The notes below the pieces were generated by a model. That model saw only the letters and a list, made by a program, of their open reading frames with translations, made no database searches and was not told the DNA's origin. This document shows positions 32,401 to 39,600 of a stretch of DNA of 64,000 nucleotides, piece by piece. Source of the DNA: Periplaneta americana (lineage: Eukaryota > Arthropoda > Insecta > Blattodea > Blattidae); NCBI RefSeq assembly GCF_040183065.1, contig NC_091125.1, positions 128,096,621 to 128,160,620 of the forward strand, read 5' to 3'. Both the position numbers and the translations under genes were made by a program. Each line of letters begins with the position of its first letter. Position 1 is the first letter of the stretch.

Positions 32401-35400
32401 ATCATAAAACATTACAGCCATCTAGCGTAATATTGAGATGGTACAATAATACATTTGAAGACACTTGTATTTTCGTAAGCCAATTAATATTTTATTGTAT
32501 TGGAGTACTTTGTTACTTCTAATCTTTATATACTTTCTTCTAATTGTGTAATAGTCAATTAAATGCCACTCGAGTTTTGATTTTCTCTGTTAAAATCAAA
32601 AAGCTCTAGTGAGATTACTGTTGACAAAACTTCAATCCTAATTGAAGGTAGCCGACTATTTTATTTTAGAAATAATTGAAATATGAAAGTGAATTTGCAA
32701 GTTTGTGCTGAAGTCAGACTCTTTTCATTTACATATTTTGAAGGATACAGTAGACTTGGCAGCTTGGTGGATGGAAAACAGAGCAAAAGAACATTCACAC
32801 TGAATATGTAGATTACAGGCTTCACTTTCAAAACTACACTGCAGAGTTTGCCTGCATTGAACATTACATCTGAAATGTATGCTTTATCCAGAATAAATCA
32901 AGAAACCATGTATGGCTGGAATAAAGTATTTACCTACGGTTTACCAGAGAACATCTGAATTGAACATAATATTGCAATGTTATCTGACAATTTACTTCCA
33001 GAGATTAGGTCAGGAATATGTCCACACGAAATTTCATCCATTCCTACATCCTTTTGTGCAACTGAGATTGTACTGGGCGTGGATTTCAATTCTGTTGGGC
33101 AGATACCTTGTTAGGTTTTTCTGAGGTTTTCCCTAACTGTAAGGTGGAAGTCAGGTGGATCCTCAGTTCCATCTCACAGTTCCATCTGTGCTAAATAACC
33201 TCGCAGTTTATTTAGCGTTGTTAAAAAACAAACAAATAAAAATAACTTACTGATTTCTGTCTTGTGGAAATGTAAATTGGATCTATTGCATAATCTGACT
33301 TTTTGCTGCAATCTTTTTTTTCTCCCTTTGACGGGGTGGGAGGGGGGGGGGAAGCTCTGAAGTTAGTTTTTCTTGTTATTTTTCTATTTCCTTCTCTTGC
33401 TTTCCTTATCATTATGTGACGGTGTAGACATTGGCAATGAACCTTCGGGTTCCTTAAAAGCCATTTGTAAGTAAGTAAGTAAAATAGAGATACTTAACAA
33501 GAAGACCGTGAAAAGGTTATTTTAAAGAAATTAATATTTGGGCTCCTGAGGTGAGTAACCAGAGTGTTATTAGTATTTGATATTTCTGTGTTCCAGGTGC
33601 CGTGTACTTATTTGGTCAAACAAAACGAACTGGTGAGGCCAATATGTATCCAAAGCCAATCCAGGACTTGACAGGTTGGGCTGTTCGCAGTGTAGGCTGT
33701 GGATTTACTAGCATTGTTATGGCAGCCGATGACAGTGTCATTGCCTGGGGTCCAAGTCCTACATACGGTGAATTGGTATGTAGATGCAACATTCTTTCAT
33801 CATATTTAGCAGATCCAGATAGTAGATGGTGGTGGTGATGATGATAATGATTACAGTGGTGGTGATCACAAAAACAATATCAAGAATGACAATAGTGATT
33901 GTGTTCATGATGTTGATGATCATAATGACGATAATGGCAGAAGTATTGTTGATCATAATGAAGTGATCGTATTAGTGATTATCACAATTATAGTGATGAT
34001 AATGGCTAAGCTGAGGACATGGTCTGAAATGCCTATCTTTTCTTTTCATTGTAAAACATGGGAATTAAAGTTAAAAATCTATTTCAGATCAACGTGTGTT
34101 ACATGGAAGGCACATATCAGTGCCTATAAATCATCATCATCATCATCATCATGTCCTTCATGTATTAGATCCTTGTGGATCCGGTACGGTCTCATTCCAG
34201 CATTTTTGTAGTCTTCCCAAATTTCTCCTTTCTCTTGGTACAAAGGCAAGAATTTGTCTACGCCATCTAGTGTGATCCATCCTTTCGACATGTTTCTTCT
34301 CACTGAAGTCTATATTGTTGAACAAAATGAACTATAGGATCTGTTTTTAGTCCTTTCAGTATGTCTTCATTTTTACGGTGTTCGAGCAATGAGCATCCTG
34401 CTGTCCATCTCATAAACCTCATTTCAGCTACTGTTAGCCTTTTCTCATCAGCTTTTCTGATTGTCCATGCTTCACTGCCATAAGTCACTGCCTACAAATA
34501 CTATTTTAAATTGCATTTTTTTTTTTGTCTATTGCCTATTTAAGTGCCTAAAATATCAGAATTATGCAAAAACCTATTTAAGTGCCTAAAATATCAGAAT
34601 TACGCAAAAACAATCTCCGAATTTATAAATTTAATAAATTTCTCATTATAGTTGAAATAGTACTAAGTACAATGTTAGTTGGAGCAATACAGTTGACAGT
34701 TGTGTCAACAAGCCAACAGTCAGTGTTGATGGAATAACATTTGAAGAATGTGTATAGTAGCCACGGTTAAATAGTTCATATTAGAAGCGGGTATCTTTTA
34801 AATAATCAAATCTCTTTTTTGTGTTCATTTGCAACCTGTGTTGAAATACATTGTAGGTAGTAGATTATGTAGTTTCGTGTTAGTATTGCGTTTTCAAGTA
34901 GTAGCCTGTATCAATTTTAGTTTTCAGCATAGTTGTAATTCAGTAGAATGCCGAAACAAAAACTGCCTAAAGTATTCCTGCTATATAAGCAGTGGATTAA
35001 TAATGATCCAAATTTTACAACAAATGGTGATTCGATATTCTGCATCATATTGTAAAGAGTGCAAGTACATGCATTAGTAACCTTGTTCTCAACAGTTAAC
35101 CACACCACATAAGATGGCTGTGGTTTATCTGTATTTTCAAAGAGGCATCTCGCTTTCAGATGGAATGGTTCCATATCTAAATTTTTTGTTGTTAAACCCT
35201 TAGTTAAAATTTAGCATCTAAACTTGCAGTGCCCGTTTTAATATTTTTAATGCTTTTAGGCTGCTGATTTCCTATTTTTAGTGCCTTTTCCCCTCAGTTT
35301 AATAATGACTGATGATCACAATAACAAAATTGACGATGATGATAATGATGATGACGACGATGGTGATGATGTTGATTAAGTGTTGTTATTAGAGGTGTGA

Positions 35401-36232
35401 TTTTATGGTGATTATTTTATATTGATTTTGATGATGAAAATGGTTTGATTTTAGTGAATATTTCGTCAAAAGAAAACAAGCAATTTCGTGCATATTTCGC
35501 ACTCTAGATAAACTCAGATAATTATAAAATAACATTTTTTAAATTATTATTGAAACAACCTCTTTGGAACTAACAGAAAATTGTTTGCATCATTAATTTT
35601 CATTCAACTGTGAAGGGGTGATGGCACTGCCTTCTTGATCACATGAAGATTTTTTTTATTGCGGGAAGAAGAAATGCCTGTTTGCTTACACTACTCCATG
35701 GAAATAGTTTCTGAAACTATGCATACATTATTGCCAGATGTCACATGCATGTAATGCTGAATGATGAAATAAGTAGAAATGTCATGTATATTTTATAATG
35801 AAGAAAATGTTCACTTTTTAGTTGGAAGAAAGAGTCATTTTTCCTGCGAATTCTCCATGAAACCTGTTATGAAGTAATTTCGTGGATTTTTATCAATTTC
35901 GCGAAAATTTGTGGCTGTATTTCACTTAATTTGGACTTTCATTAAGGGATTTACATTTTTCATGCATAAAATTAAATTTTTAACACATTTCGCATATATC
36001 GTTATTACCAAAAAATCACACCCCTAGTTATTATTTAATACTTCATTTTGTATCATGTTAGGGTTTTGGAGAGTTGCACAAGTCCTCGACTACTCCAATG
36101 GAGGTGAAAGCATTGGAGGGAATCTACGTACAACAAGTCTCTTGTGGGCTAGGACACACGATGCTCATAGCAAGAGACCACACAGAGCAGGAGAAGGCCA
36201 GGCTCATGAAGCTGCCAGAGTTCACCCCGTGA
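12700..36232 (+). CDS. RCC2: RCC2 (TD-60) homologue, RCC1-repeat protein (whole gene, 10 coding exons)
   Basis: Ten exons join in frame to 1485 nt, 494 residues plus stop; human RCC2 is 522. Residues 1-73 are a charged, Lys/Glu/Asp/Ser-rich tail. The rest is a run of RCC1-type propeller blades: TNWDLTGRK, NLWSPHRF, FGRNEKGQLGVGD, CGDNKFGQCGVGN, CGAEFSMILDCKG, FGLPEYGQLGHNTDGKY, IEKAKDGHITPVE, FSWGWGGLGRLGHAEQKDEM, MYPKPIQDL and WGPSPTYGELGFGE. These match human RCC2 blade by blade, including the diagnostic long insert IEKxKDGxIxPV. In vertebrates RCC2 acts at centromeres and the midzone in mitosis and in Rac/Ral/Arf6 signalling and focal-adhesion control. The introns hold many transposons, listed separately. 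Confidence 0.95.
12919..14362 (+). other. RCC2: RCC2 intron 1 (putative GC-AG intron)
   Basis: The intron starts GCAAGT and ends CTCAACAG. It is AT-rich and holds one foldback MITE (14001-14127). I see no other gene in it. Confidence 0.6.
14001..14127. mobile_element. Near-perfect hairpin MITE
   Basis: About 58 bp arms (AAAGGYYGGTTCACAATAA, then CGGGAACGGAAACGACAAG) flank an 8-9 bp loop; arm mismatches are few. The transcript of RCC2 intron 1 would fold into a long stem here. Such nearly complete palindromes are typical of MITEs derived from Tc1 or PIF-type elements; the superfamily is not determined. Confidence 0.8.
14363..14450 (+). CDS. RCC2: RCC2 exon 2 (residues 74-103)
   Basis: Acceptor CTCAACAG ends at 14362 and donor GTAAGC starts at 14451. 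It encodes KVKGPDDCGMFLVCGGTNWD and LTGRKNVPKG, aligning with the human segment that ends FGATNWDLIGRKEVPK at the start of the propeller. Confidence 0.94.
14460..14650 (-). mobile_element. Non-LTR retrotransposon 3' end (LINE family 1)
   Basis: The minus strand encodes LRWAGHVDIWANPE-like codons, VLVGRPEEIRPLGRPRCRWE and ENIKMD, the same terminus as 9822-10395, with an AAGTAAGT-like tail. It is a short 5'-truncated insertion in RCC2 intron 2, beginning just after the donor of exon 2. Confidence 0.8.
14805..15005. mobile_element. MITE copy related to 27872-28038
   Basis: Shares CACAGTCTAGTATATA, AATATGCATCCA, TCTCTACTATCACCTCATCA and AATGCGAAATAGTAC with the complete copy at 27872-28038. It has extra sequence in the middle and lacks the right terminal repeat. 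Confidence 0.7.
15045..15262 (+). mobile_element. SINE family A (5' part degraded)
   Basis: Box B GAGTTCAAATTCTGG is followed by ACAAGTTACCTGTTTGAGG, TTCGGCACTGGACCCTGGAC and a tail GTTGATAAAGAGTCGTAAAA. It aligns with 17219-17470 and 52780-53009. Confidence 0.8.
15620..15770. repeat. Short diverged tandem repeat
   Basis: Units with AGTGACAAGTAGCCACACT and ATCAGTGATAAGGTTA recur about three times. They are similar in style to the array at 11330-11700 (AGTGACATGAGGCC, GTGACAAGGTTA), so both may come from one satellite family. Confidence 0.5.
16456..16565 (+). mobile_element. SINE family A, 3'-truncated
   Basis: GTGGAGTAACGGTTAGTACA (box A) and GGGTTCAAATCCTGG (box B), then ACAAATTACCTGATTGG and CCCTCAACC, after which similarity stops. 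Confidence 0.75.
17135..17560 (+). mobile_element. LINE 3' fragment interrupted by a SINE
   Basis: Left of the SINE the frame reads YQLQWKNHIQRMHNRLPKAI, and right of it GRDLWDAKKRG followed by a Gly/Pro-rich end; these are the two parts of a non-LTR retrotransposon C-terminal tail. The SINE at 17219-17470 sits between them. It lies in RCC2 intron 2. Confidence 0.6.
17219..17470 (+). mobile_element. SINE family A, complete copy
   Basis: Begins TCCACACCTGTGGAGTAACG, with box A GTCAGCGCATCTGG-like sequence and box B TGGTTTCGAATCTCGG, then GGTTGAGGTTTTTTCCGGGG, TTCGGTGCTGGACCC and a tail GTTGATACAGCGTCGTAAAA followed by an A-rich end. It is about 250 bp long and nearly identical to the copy at 52780-53009. 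Confidence 0.88.
17708..17851 (+). CDS. RCC2: RCC2 exon 3 (residues 103-151)
   Basis: Acceptor GAATAG before 17708, donor GTAATT from 17852. It encodes GRNLWSPHRFTPLNGVRVRL and then VASGSNSVHSIIVTDEGK and MSFG, the first full blade, like NLWGPHRYGCLAGVRVRTV in human RCC2. Confidence 0.95.
17882..19055 (-). mobile_element. Non-LTR retrotransposon with reverse transcriptase (LINE family 2)
   Basis: The minus strand encodes RT motifs LVDLEKAFDRVDW (motif A), GVHQGCPLSPTLFNIYLEDI (motif B) and RFADDMALLAE (motif C with the catalytic Asp pair), then MEINANKMKT and VDSFKYVGYTISS, ending in RRRYQMIDDIKIYGSYEETK and a TGAA-repeat tail at 17882-17910. Frames shift near 18670 and 18320, so it is inactive. 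It is 5'-truncated in RCC2 intron 3, just before exon 4. Confidence 0.9.
19070..19201 (+). CDS. RCC2: RCC2 exon 4 (residues 151-195)
   Basis: Acceptor CATATTAG before 19070, donor GTAATT from 19202. It encodes GRNEKGQLGVGDIKRRDLPT, then LIEGVKDHNIVGAACGKNHT and LFLT. It contains the RCC1 signature GRNEKGQLG and the CGxNHT loop. Confidence 0.95.
19598..20551 (-). mobile_element. Pogo/Tigger-like DNA transposon, internally deleted
   Basis: Flanked by TA on both sides (19596-19597 and 20552-20553). Termini CAGTAAAACCCCGATAAGAT and (reverse complement) CAGTAAAACCTTGATAAGAT are inverted repeats. A minus-strand frame from 20102 encodes VKQKALSVSKKLEILRKYEN and LTQKQLSDSLGMPSSILRTI, the psq/CENP-B N-terminal helix-turn-helix of pogo transposases. 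The DDE domain is missing, so it cannot move by itself. It lies in RCC2 intron 4. Confidence 0.88.
20554..20876. mobile_element. MITE with 30-bp inverted repeats, split by the pogo element
   Basis: Left TATCTGCTTAGTAGAGAAC...AACTCTGACAGTT and right (reverse complement) TATCCGCTTAGAGAACGACT...CTGACAGTT pair as terminal inverted repeats. The right terminus extends outward as AATACTATATC, and ATACTA lies just left of the pogo element, so the pogo element interrupts the left repeat. Confidence 0.75.
22101..22189 (+). CDS. RCC2: RCC2 exon 5 (residues 195-224)
   Basis: Acceptor TCCAACAG before 22101, donor GTAAGT from 22190. It encodes DRGVVYACGDNKFGQCGVGN and QNPTILNAMA, matching GSVFAFGENKMGQLGLGNQ of human RCC2. 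It ends in phase 0. Confidence 0.95.
22334..23640 (-). mobile_element. Full-length mariner transposon
   Basis: 1307 bp between TA duplications (22332-22333 and 23641-23642), with inverted termini CTAGGTTCAAAAAGTTCCCA and CTGGGTTCAAAAAGTTCCCG, a normal mariner length. It encodes one transposase in two frames on the minus strand (next entry). It sits in RCC2 intron 5, opposite to the gene. Confidence 0.93.
22392..23445 (-). pseudogene. Mariner transposase, frameshifted and catalytically damaged
   Basis: The ATG at 23445 opens an N-terminal helix-turn-helix domain (RTNIKFCVLLHKIPAETLRL, then QVYAWHKCFSGGRNS). After KTI near 23185 the frame shifts by one base, and the rest is read in a second frame from about 23117 to 22392. 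The first catalytic Asp is present in GDETWCYLYDP and the third in PYSPDLSPPDYFLF (a D34D-type C-terminal spacing). The second, normally HDNAPAH, reads HVNAPAH, so Asp is Val. Both the frameshift and this change would abolish activity. The reading frame is otherwise well kept, which suggests a fairly young insertion. Confidence 0.92.
23922..23975 (+). repeat. (ATT)n microsatellite with T tract
   Basis: About ten ATT units and then a T-rich run, in RCC2 intron 5. Confidence 0.9.
24308..24385. repeat. 22-bp-arm hairpin around a SINE-like core
   Basis: GAATAATTTCAAGGAAAAATTG and its exact reverse complement flank a 21-bp loop containing GATACCCGGCTC, which looks like a reversed tRNA box B. Confidence 0.6.
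24590..24690 (-). mobile_element. Possible tRNA-SINE fragment
   Basis: The minus strand has box B-like GAGTTCGAATACTG and a weak box A about 40 bp upstream. The body is not matched elsewhere in the window. Confidence 0.4.
24795..24975 (+). mobile_element. LINE family 2 3' end
   Basis: Encodes the same tail as 17882-19055: GRSRYRMIDNIKISG-like, then ETKRKAEKREDX and AAKDLLFGRRL, in the opposite orientation to that copy. Confidence 0.7.
25327..25441 (+). CDS. RCC2: RCC2 exon 6 (residues 225-263)
   Basis: Acceptor CTTTCAG before 25327, donor GTAAGT from 25442. It encodes ISYKGPPIVKLGCGAEFSMI, then LDCKGALHSFGLPEYGQL, aligning with MACGAEFSMIMDCKGNLYSF and CPEYGQLG in human RCC2. Confidence 0.96.
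26214..26232 (+). repeat. G19 homopolymer
   Basis: Nineteen consecutive G on the sense strand of RCC2 intron 6, able to form a G-quadruplex in DNA or pre-mRNA. Confidence 0.9.
26236..26300 (+). mobile_element. Pogo/Tigger-like left terminus
   Basis: TAGTAGAATCTCGTTAGTAC is typical of a pogo-type terminal repeat. No matching right end is obvious. Confidence 0.4.
26419..26448 (+). repeat. T30 homopolymer
   Basis: Thirty T residues within RCC2 intron 6. Confidence 0.9.
26525..27345 (+). repeat. Unclassified interspersed repeat, copy 1 (carrying a MITE)
   Basis: Shares about 550 bp with 35465-36030: AATTTCGTGCATATTTCG, ATTGTTTGCATCATTAAT, GAATTCTCCAT(A/G)AAACCTG, GGACTTTCATTAAGGGA and TTTTTAACACATTTC. 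This copy is longer by the MITE at 26821-27068. Confidence 0.8.
26821..27068. mobile_element. Foldback MITE with mapped insertion site
   Basis: Terminal inverted repeats AAGGGTACACGGGAATAACG...ATCAAGGTCCAT match on the other arm with one mismatch. Both ends abut CATATG (26815-26820, 27069-27074). The related repeat at 35465-36030 lacks the element and has only one ACATGCATGTAATGC in the same place. Confidence 0.85.
27345..27400 (-). mobile_element. Short retroposon end, copy 1
   Basis: The minus strand reads (TTG)n TTCAGTCAACTGTCCGAAGA then CAGGTTTGAACCTCA. A relative is at 55432-55548. Confidence 0.55.
27529..27695 (+). CDS. RCC2: RCC2 exon 7 (residues 263-318)
   Basis: Acceptor TTTTACAG before 27529, donor GTTAGT from 27696. 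It encodes GHNTDGKYFVTCNKLGFHCE and then the RCC2-specific insertion IEKAKDGHITPVEVVEIVDF and SCGSNHT. That insertion distinguishes RCC2 from RCC1. Confidence 0.95.
27872..28038. mobile_element. Complete MITE with 5-bp TSD TATGA
   Basis: 167 bp bounded by exact TATGA duplications (27867-27871, 28039-28043) and termini CCACAGTCTAGTATATA and its reverse complement. It lies in RCC2 intron 7. A degraded relative is at 14805-15005. Confidence 0.85.
28690..28870 (+). mobile_element. Possible mariner-type fragment
   Basis: Starts TATACAGAGTGTTTCATGTC, the style of many mariner/Tc1 left ends, but no right end or transposase is visible. Confidence 0.3.
29690..30030 (+). mobile_element. LINE family 3 3' end
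   Basis: Encodes YVYQRNWTEHIPRMDDSGIP, KKVLHYNPRGRRTVRRQKR, a frame break, then a tail with IGVEMLMADLTYF. It is a 5'-truncated non-LTR element in RCC2 intron 7. Confidence 0.75.
30298..30545 (-). mobile_element. Fragment resembling the C-terminus of a jockey-like LINE
   Basis: A minus-strand frame begins with MEHILLYCPSINYKRSKL, like the EHxLxxCPxxxxxR motif that ends many non-LTR retrotransposon proteins. The rest is not diagnostic. Confidence 0.5.
31139..31319 (+). CDS. RCC2: RCC2 exon 8 (residues 319-379)
   Basis: Acceptor TCACTAG before 31139, donor GTGAGT from 31320. It encodes VAVDSHKRVFSWGWGGLGRL, then GHAEQKDEMIPRLIKFFDTQ and a blade end VHCGSSFSLAINEL. It is nearly collinear with human VFSWGFGGYGRLGHAEQKDE. 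Confidence 0.96.
31425..31548 (+). mobile_element. SINE family B, 3' part
   Basis: GTGAATGCCAGGTAATCTAT, AATCCTCGGCCTCA and the tail TTGATACAGCGTCGTTAAAT followed by an A-rich end match 51755-52005. It begins 106 bp after RCC2 exon 8. Confidence 0.85.
33005..33240 (+). mobile_element. SINE (family B-like)
   Basis: Contains TTGTTAGGTTTTTCTGAGGT, AACTGTAAGGTGGAAGTCAG, GTGCTAAATAACCTCGCAG and an A-rich tail after AGCGTTGTTAAA, a diverged relative of 51755-52005. Confidence 0.65.
33412..33482 (+). mobile_element. LINE family 1 extreme 3' end
   Basis: GGCAATGAACCTTCGGGTTC, CTTAAAAGCCATTTGTAAGT and the tail AAGTAAGTAA match the terminus at 9822-10395. It is only about 70 bp, a severely 5'-truncated insertion in RCC2 intron 8. 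Confidence 0.75.
33597..33775 (+). CDS. RCC2: RCC2 exon 9 (residues 379-438)
   Basis: Acceptor GTTCCAG before 33597, donor GTATGT from 33776. It encodes VYLFGQTKRTGEANMYPKPI, QDLTGWAVRSVGCGFTSIVM and WGPSPTYGEL, matching MYPKAVQDLCGWRIRSLACG and WGPSPTFGEL. It ends in phase 0. Confidence 0.96.
34125..34500 (-). mobile_element. LINE fragment with (ATG)n tail
   Basis: The minus strand encodes TYGSEAWTIRKADEKRLTVA, EMRFMRWTAGCSLLEHRKNE and LKTDPIVHFVQQYRLQ, the region after the reverse transcriptase of a non-LTR element, and ends in a (GAT)n tail at 34132-34150. It lies in RCC2 intron 9. Confidence 0.85.
34505..34625 (+). repeat. Short tandem duplication, 46 bp
   Basis: CCTATTTAAGTGCCTAAAAT followed by ATCAGAATTAYGCAAAAA occurs twice in a row at about 34537 and 34573. 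Confidence 0.7.
35330..35380 (+). repeat. Imperfect (GAT)n microsatellite
   Basis: GACGATGATGATAATGATGA and related triplets in RCC2 intron 9. A similar ATG-rich stretch is at 33828-33970. Confidence 0.8.
35465..36030 (+). repeat. Unclassified interspersed repeat, copy 2 (empty of MITE)
   Basis: Aligns with 26525-27345 over nearly its whole length, without the 248-bp MITE. It ends about 30 bp before RCC2 exon 10. Confidence 0.8.
36062..36232 (+). CDS. RCC2: RCC2 exon 10 (residues 439-494 and stop)
   Basis: Acceptor CATGTTAG ends at 36061. It encodes GFGELHKSSTTPMEVKALEG, IYVQQVSCGLGHTMLIARDH and a charged helix ending LMKLPEFTP, then TGA at 36230-36232. Human RCC2 has LVIARDESE and KLPEYNPRTL here, so this copy ends two or three residues earlier. 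Confidence 0.95.
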   Translation, partial: GFGELHKSSTTPMEVKALEGIYVQQVSCGLGHTMLIARDHTEQEKARLMKLPEFTP

Positions 36233-37332
36233 GCCAGTTCACCTTGCCACGTGTGGTTGGTTCTATGCCTTCATGTGTGGGAGGAAGTGAGGTGGTTGCA
36301 GTAACATAAGGGTGCATGATTTATGTTTATGGGAGAAGGAAGTGGTGTTGCCGAGCACATTCTCGTCAGAGGATATGTCATACAAGTGGTGTTTAATTTT
36401 CTGCCTGGACTTTTAGATGTTTTTGAACATGCCTTTAATTTAACAGTTCCAAGGGAGTGAGTTGCTATATTTACCTGAATATACATGTAATTTATGGTTT
36501 GACAGAGGTGCCAACTTCTATGGACCTTCTGTAATTTATATGTAATTTTATAAGATCTGAACAAACATTAGCTGTAGTATTGAAAATTTTTTTTTTCTTG
36601 CCATTTTCCTCCAGCACTGATTCATTGCTAAACATTAAAAGGGCCTTTAATTATTTACTTTTAAGGTTAGGTATGTACTTTTAAGAATAGTAAGTTTTGC
36701 TACAAAATTTGTCTTGGTAGGTTTTCAACAACTCTTGATACATCTGACAACTCAGTATTGTGTAATAATAGAGTGAGCCTTCCTTTTTGACAGAGGTAGG
36801 CAAGTTTGTTCGAAATGTTTATCTAATGTTTGTGAAATAGATCGAGAGAATATGGGTGTCGGGCATACAAGGCTCCCAGACAAACTGAAGCAATAATTGC
36901 TACTTCAAGACTGGTTTCAGCAAATTACTTTTATCAGGTATTACAGCCGATCAGTATTGATGTGTGCACTTTACTCACAGTAACTCTTTATACATATTTA
37001 CTTTGTATTATACAGTTTTATAATTTTTATTAGTATAATATACTAAATTCTGCAATAAAAATATCAAAACCAGATGGTTACCCATGACATTTTTTTTATC
37101 CACATCCTGATACCAGTCAGAATATAGTAAAATTCAAAATCCGTCTCTCTAGTAACTGAAGTTTTGTATAGTAAAGGTGAGACACTGTTGTGTTATTAGA
37201 CACAGAGAAAGAAGTGTATGTAACTTGGTTGACATAGCATTATATTGTCAGGAAAACTGACTGCTGAGAACTGGTTTTGTTATTCTTGGGGTCATGATGC
37301 CAGGTACAGATGGTAGCACCATATCATCAGCA
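36233..37332 (+). other. RCC2 3' UTR and flank
   Basis: No further coding sequence follows the stop. The first well-placed AATAAA is at 37053-37058, which would give a 3' UTR of roughly 0.85 kb. The position is a candidate only. Confidence 0.4.
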
Positions 37333-37340
37333 GTAGATAT

Positions 37341-37917
37341 TAGTGATGGGAGTATTCGAATAAAAAAAAAACGAATTATTCGATTTTTGTAAGTTCTCGA
37401 GATATATCTCGAATCATGAACAAGTAAGTTCTCGAGATATATCTCGAATCATGAACAAGTATTCGAATACTTTACTCAGATGGTAGATGCTGCGAGAAGT
37501 GAAGAATGAGAACAGAAGGGAACAGTATAGAGAACACCGATTGATCATCAATCGTATACATATAAACATGACGTAGTTGCGTGCAATAAAGAATTGCTCC
37601 AGATCATCTCTCTCTTTCTCTCTATCTCTATGTCTCACCTCTCTCTTTCTTTTCCTCATCTAATTACGGAGCATCACCTTTATCAGAAGTTGCAGATAAC
37701 TACAGCATGTGATTAGAATAATAAAAAAAATATATATAAACTCCTGTGCTTGCATAATACACTGCTGTCACAGATTACTGCTGTTGCTATCACTGTCATG
37801 CTGGATATTGAATAAGAGAACCGAGAAACTGCCAATGAGTAATCAAATCGTTATTTAAATGATAAAATTATTCGAGAACTTTTATTTGAATAAATTATTC
37901 GATTCTGCTCATCACTG
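37341..37917. mobile_element. hAT-type nonautonomous element with 8-bp TSD
   Basis: 577 bp flanked by exact GTAGATAT (37333-37340 and 37918-37925). Ends are TAGTGATGGGAG and, reversed, CAGTGATGAGCAG, with AT-rich inner repeats (TTCGAATAA). An 8-bp duplication and a CAGTGATGGG-like start are hAT hallmarks. A 35-bp unit with TTCTCGAGATATATCTCGAA is duplicated at 37387-37460. No transposase is present. Confidence 0.88.
37603..37650 (+). repeat. (CT)n-rich microsatellite
   Basis: ATCTCTCTCTTTCTCTCTAT and related sequence inside the hAT element at 37341-37917. Confidence 0.8.
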
Positions 37918-38093
37918 GTAGATATAAAGCCTGTGAGGTTATAGGTCATAGTCACATGAAAATTTTAAAGGAGATTGATGATTAAGGTAGTTGAATTATT
38001 GAAATGTAACGTAACAAAACATTTATTGCACACATACAGTGATATACTAATTTTATTTTATTTTTCTACCTTTGGTGGCATTGAATTAATCTG

Positions 38094-38685
38094 TAAAGCC
38101 CGGTTCAGACGGTGCGTGTTTCTGTGATGGATTCCAAGGTGGCTGCGCGGATGGGTAGCCTCCGTGGTCACTCACCAGAAGTAATGCGCTCTGGTGGCTC
38201 TGTGGATGGCTAGCTTGCTGGATTTCGAGGGTAGGTTCCTTGCTATTTTTCGTGATGGTTTGCAGGCTGGAAACCAAAGATGATCATATAATATCACCAC
38301 TGAAACCATGTCGCCATGTTCGTTGTTTTCCAACTAAACCAGTTTTTTTTATATTCGTTAGTTTCTAAGAAACAACAATTAAATATCGGACTTTAACTGT
38401 TTTGCACTTATGGTGTAATTACTTTATTACGACATTTACTACTGTTAATGTAGGACTTTAGTTGTTTTCCACTCACGGTTTAGTTTCTTTCTGACCATGA
38501 GTGTTGGCAACAGATGAAGAAGCAGATGATTTTCCCATTTGAACTGTGAAAAGAGCCAGCTCTGTGTGAACAAATCCCATCACCGTAGGCAACACGGGAG
38601 CCAGCCAGTCAGTACGCAGGTTACCCATCCACGCACCCACCTTGGAATCCATCACAGAAACACGCACCGTCTGAACCAGGCTTAA
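38094..38685. mobile_element. MITE with ~65-bp terminal inverted repeats
   Basis: Left GGTTCAGACGGTGCGTGTTT, CTGTGATGGATTCCAAGGTG and GATGGGTARCCT pair with the right end with only a few mismatches. The centre also has repeated inverted pieces. The outer ends are AAAGCCCG/TAAGCCTG. The target duplication is unclear. No coding capacity. Confidence 0.82.
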
Positions 38686-38695
38686 TAGAGGAATA

Positions 38696-38790
38696 CAGTA
38701 GAACCTCTATTATCCGTGGTAATGAAGGAGGTGAACTGAATGGTTAATCGAAAAAATTGGATAATCCGTACTATGAATGATTTTCATCAG
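38696..38790 (+). mobile_element. Pogo/Tigger-like left terminus
   Basis: TACAGTAGAACCTCTATTAT then CCGTGGTAATGAAGG, and GGATAATCCGTACTATGAAT. This is typical of pogo-type ends; no partner end is seen. Confidence 0.5.
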
Positions 38791-39547
38791 TTAAGTGTAT
38801 AATAAAGCTTCGTACATAATTTAAACTCTTTCATAAGTTTGTCACTGGTGGCATCTTCGTATCTTCCATGTCTTCAGAATTATTTGACAATAAAATAATT
38901 ATTCTCATATAAAGCTGCAATAATAGCTAACAATCGTGTAATGTGAACTGATGTTCAGTTGTTACATTGATTTCTGACTCAATAAAAGATGGCTCTGTTT
39001 GTGACAATGCCTACTCTACTTCAACTGTCCATTAATTTAATTTGTTTGGAAGACCATGATTGTGATTGCCAACATTATAATCAGATTGTCAGATGTCGAC
39101 TTACCAAAGTCAAAGTCTCAGAAGTATTCTATATATAGAACTTCCAACAAAGTTAAATTTTGCTACGAAAGTCGATTTTGTGAAGTTTTAAACCACAGTC
39201 TCGTTTATGAATACAACCCTTAAAGTATAATTTCGAAGTGATGATCCCTTCATAGATACATGCATCATATTTTCTAAAGATGTGCTTAATAGTACAATGT
39301 AATTCTTGCCTCGTGATATTCAGTCAGTCTTTTTTTTTTTTTAGCATTGAATATTTTTCGTGAATATAAGCCATCCATTTCTACAAAATGGTTATATTTT
39401 TTGCTACATCACTCTCCTATATTGGAGAACAAGAGAGCTAAGTGATTTAACAACTACAACACTTTCACTGCTGTATGTGAATATTTTCTCCAACAATTTT
39501 CATAAGCACTTTCCTTGTTATGGGAACTTCACAAAAATATCGGATAT

Positions 39548-39600
39548 GTTGTTGTTGTTTTCTAATGCCGGACGTTTGACAATAAAGTCATTTGACCATA
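39548..39600 (+). repeat. Short repeat shared with 15384-15432
   Basis: GTTGTTGTTTTCTAATGCC then GTTTGACAATAAAGTCATTT is found at both places. It is probably the 3' end of a retroposon. Confidence 0.65.

Noticed and set aside
36055-36309. 84-codon frame over RCC2 exon 10
   Set aside because: It is in a different frame from the RCC2 C-terminus; homology and intron phase select the frame ending in KLPEFTP.
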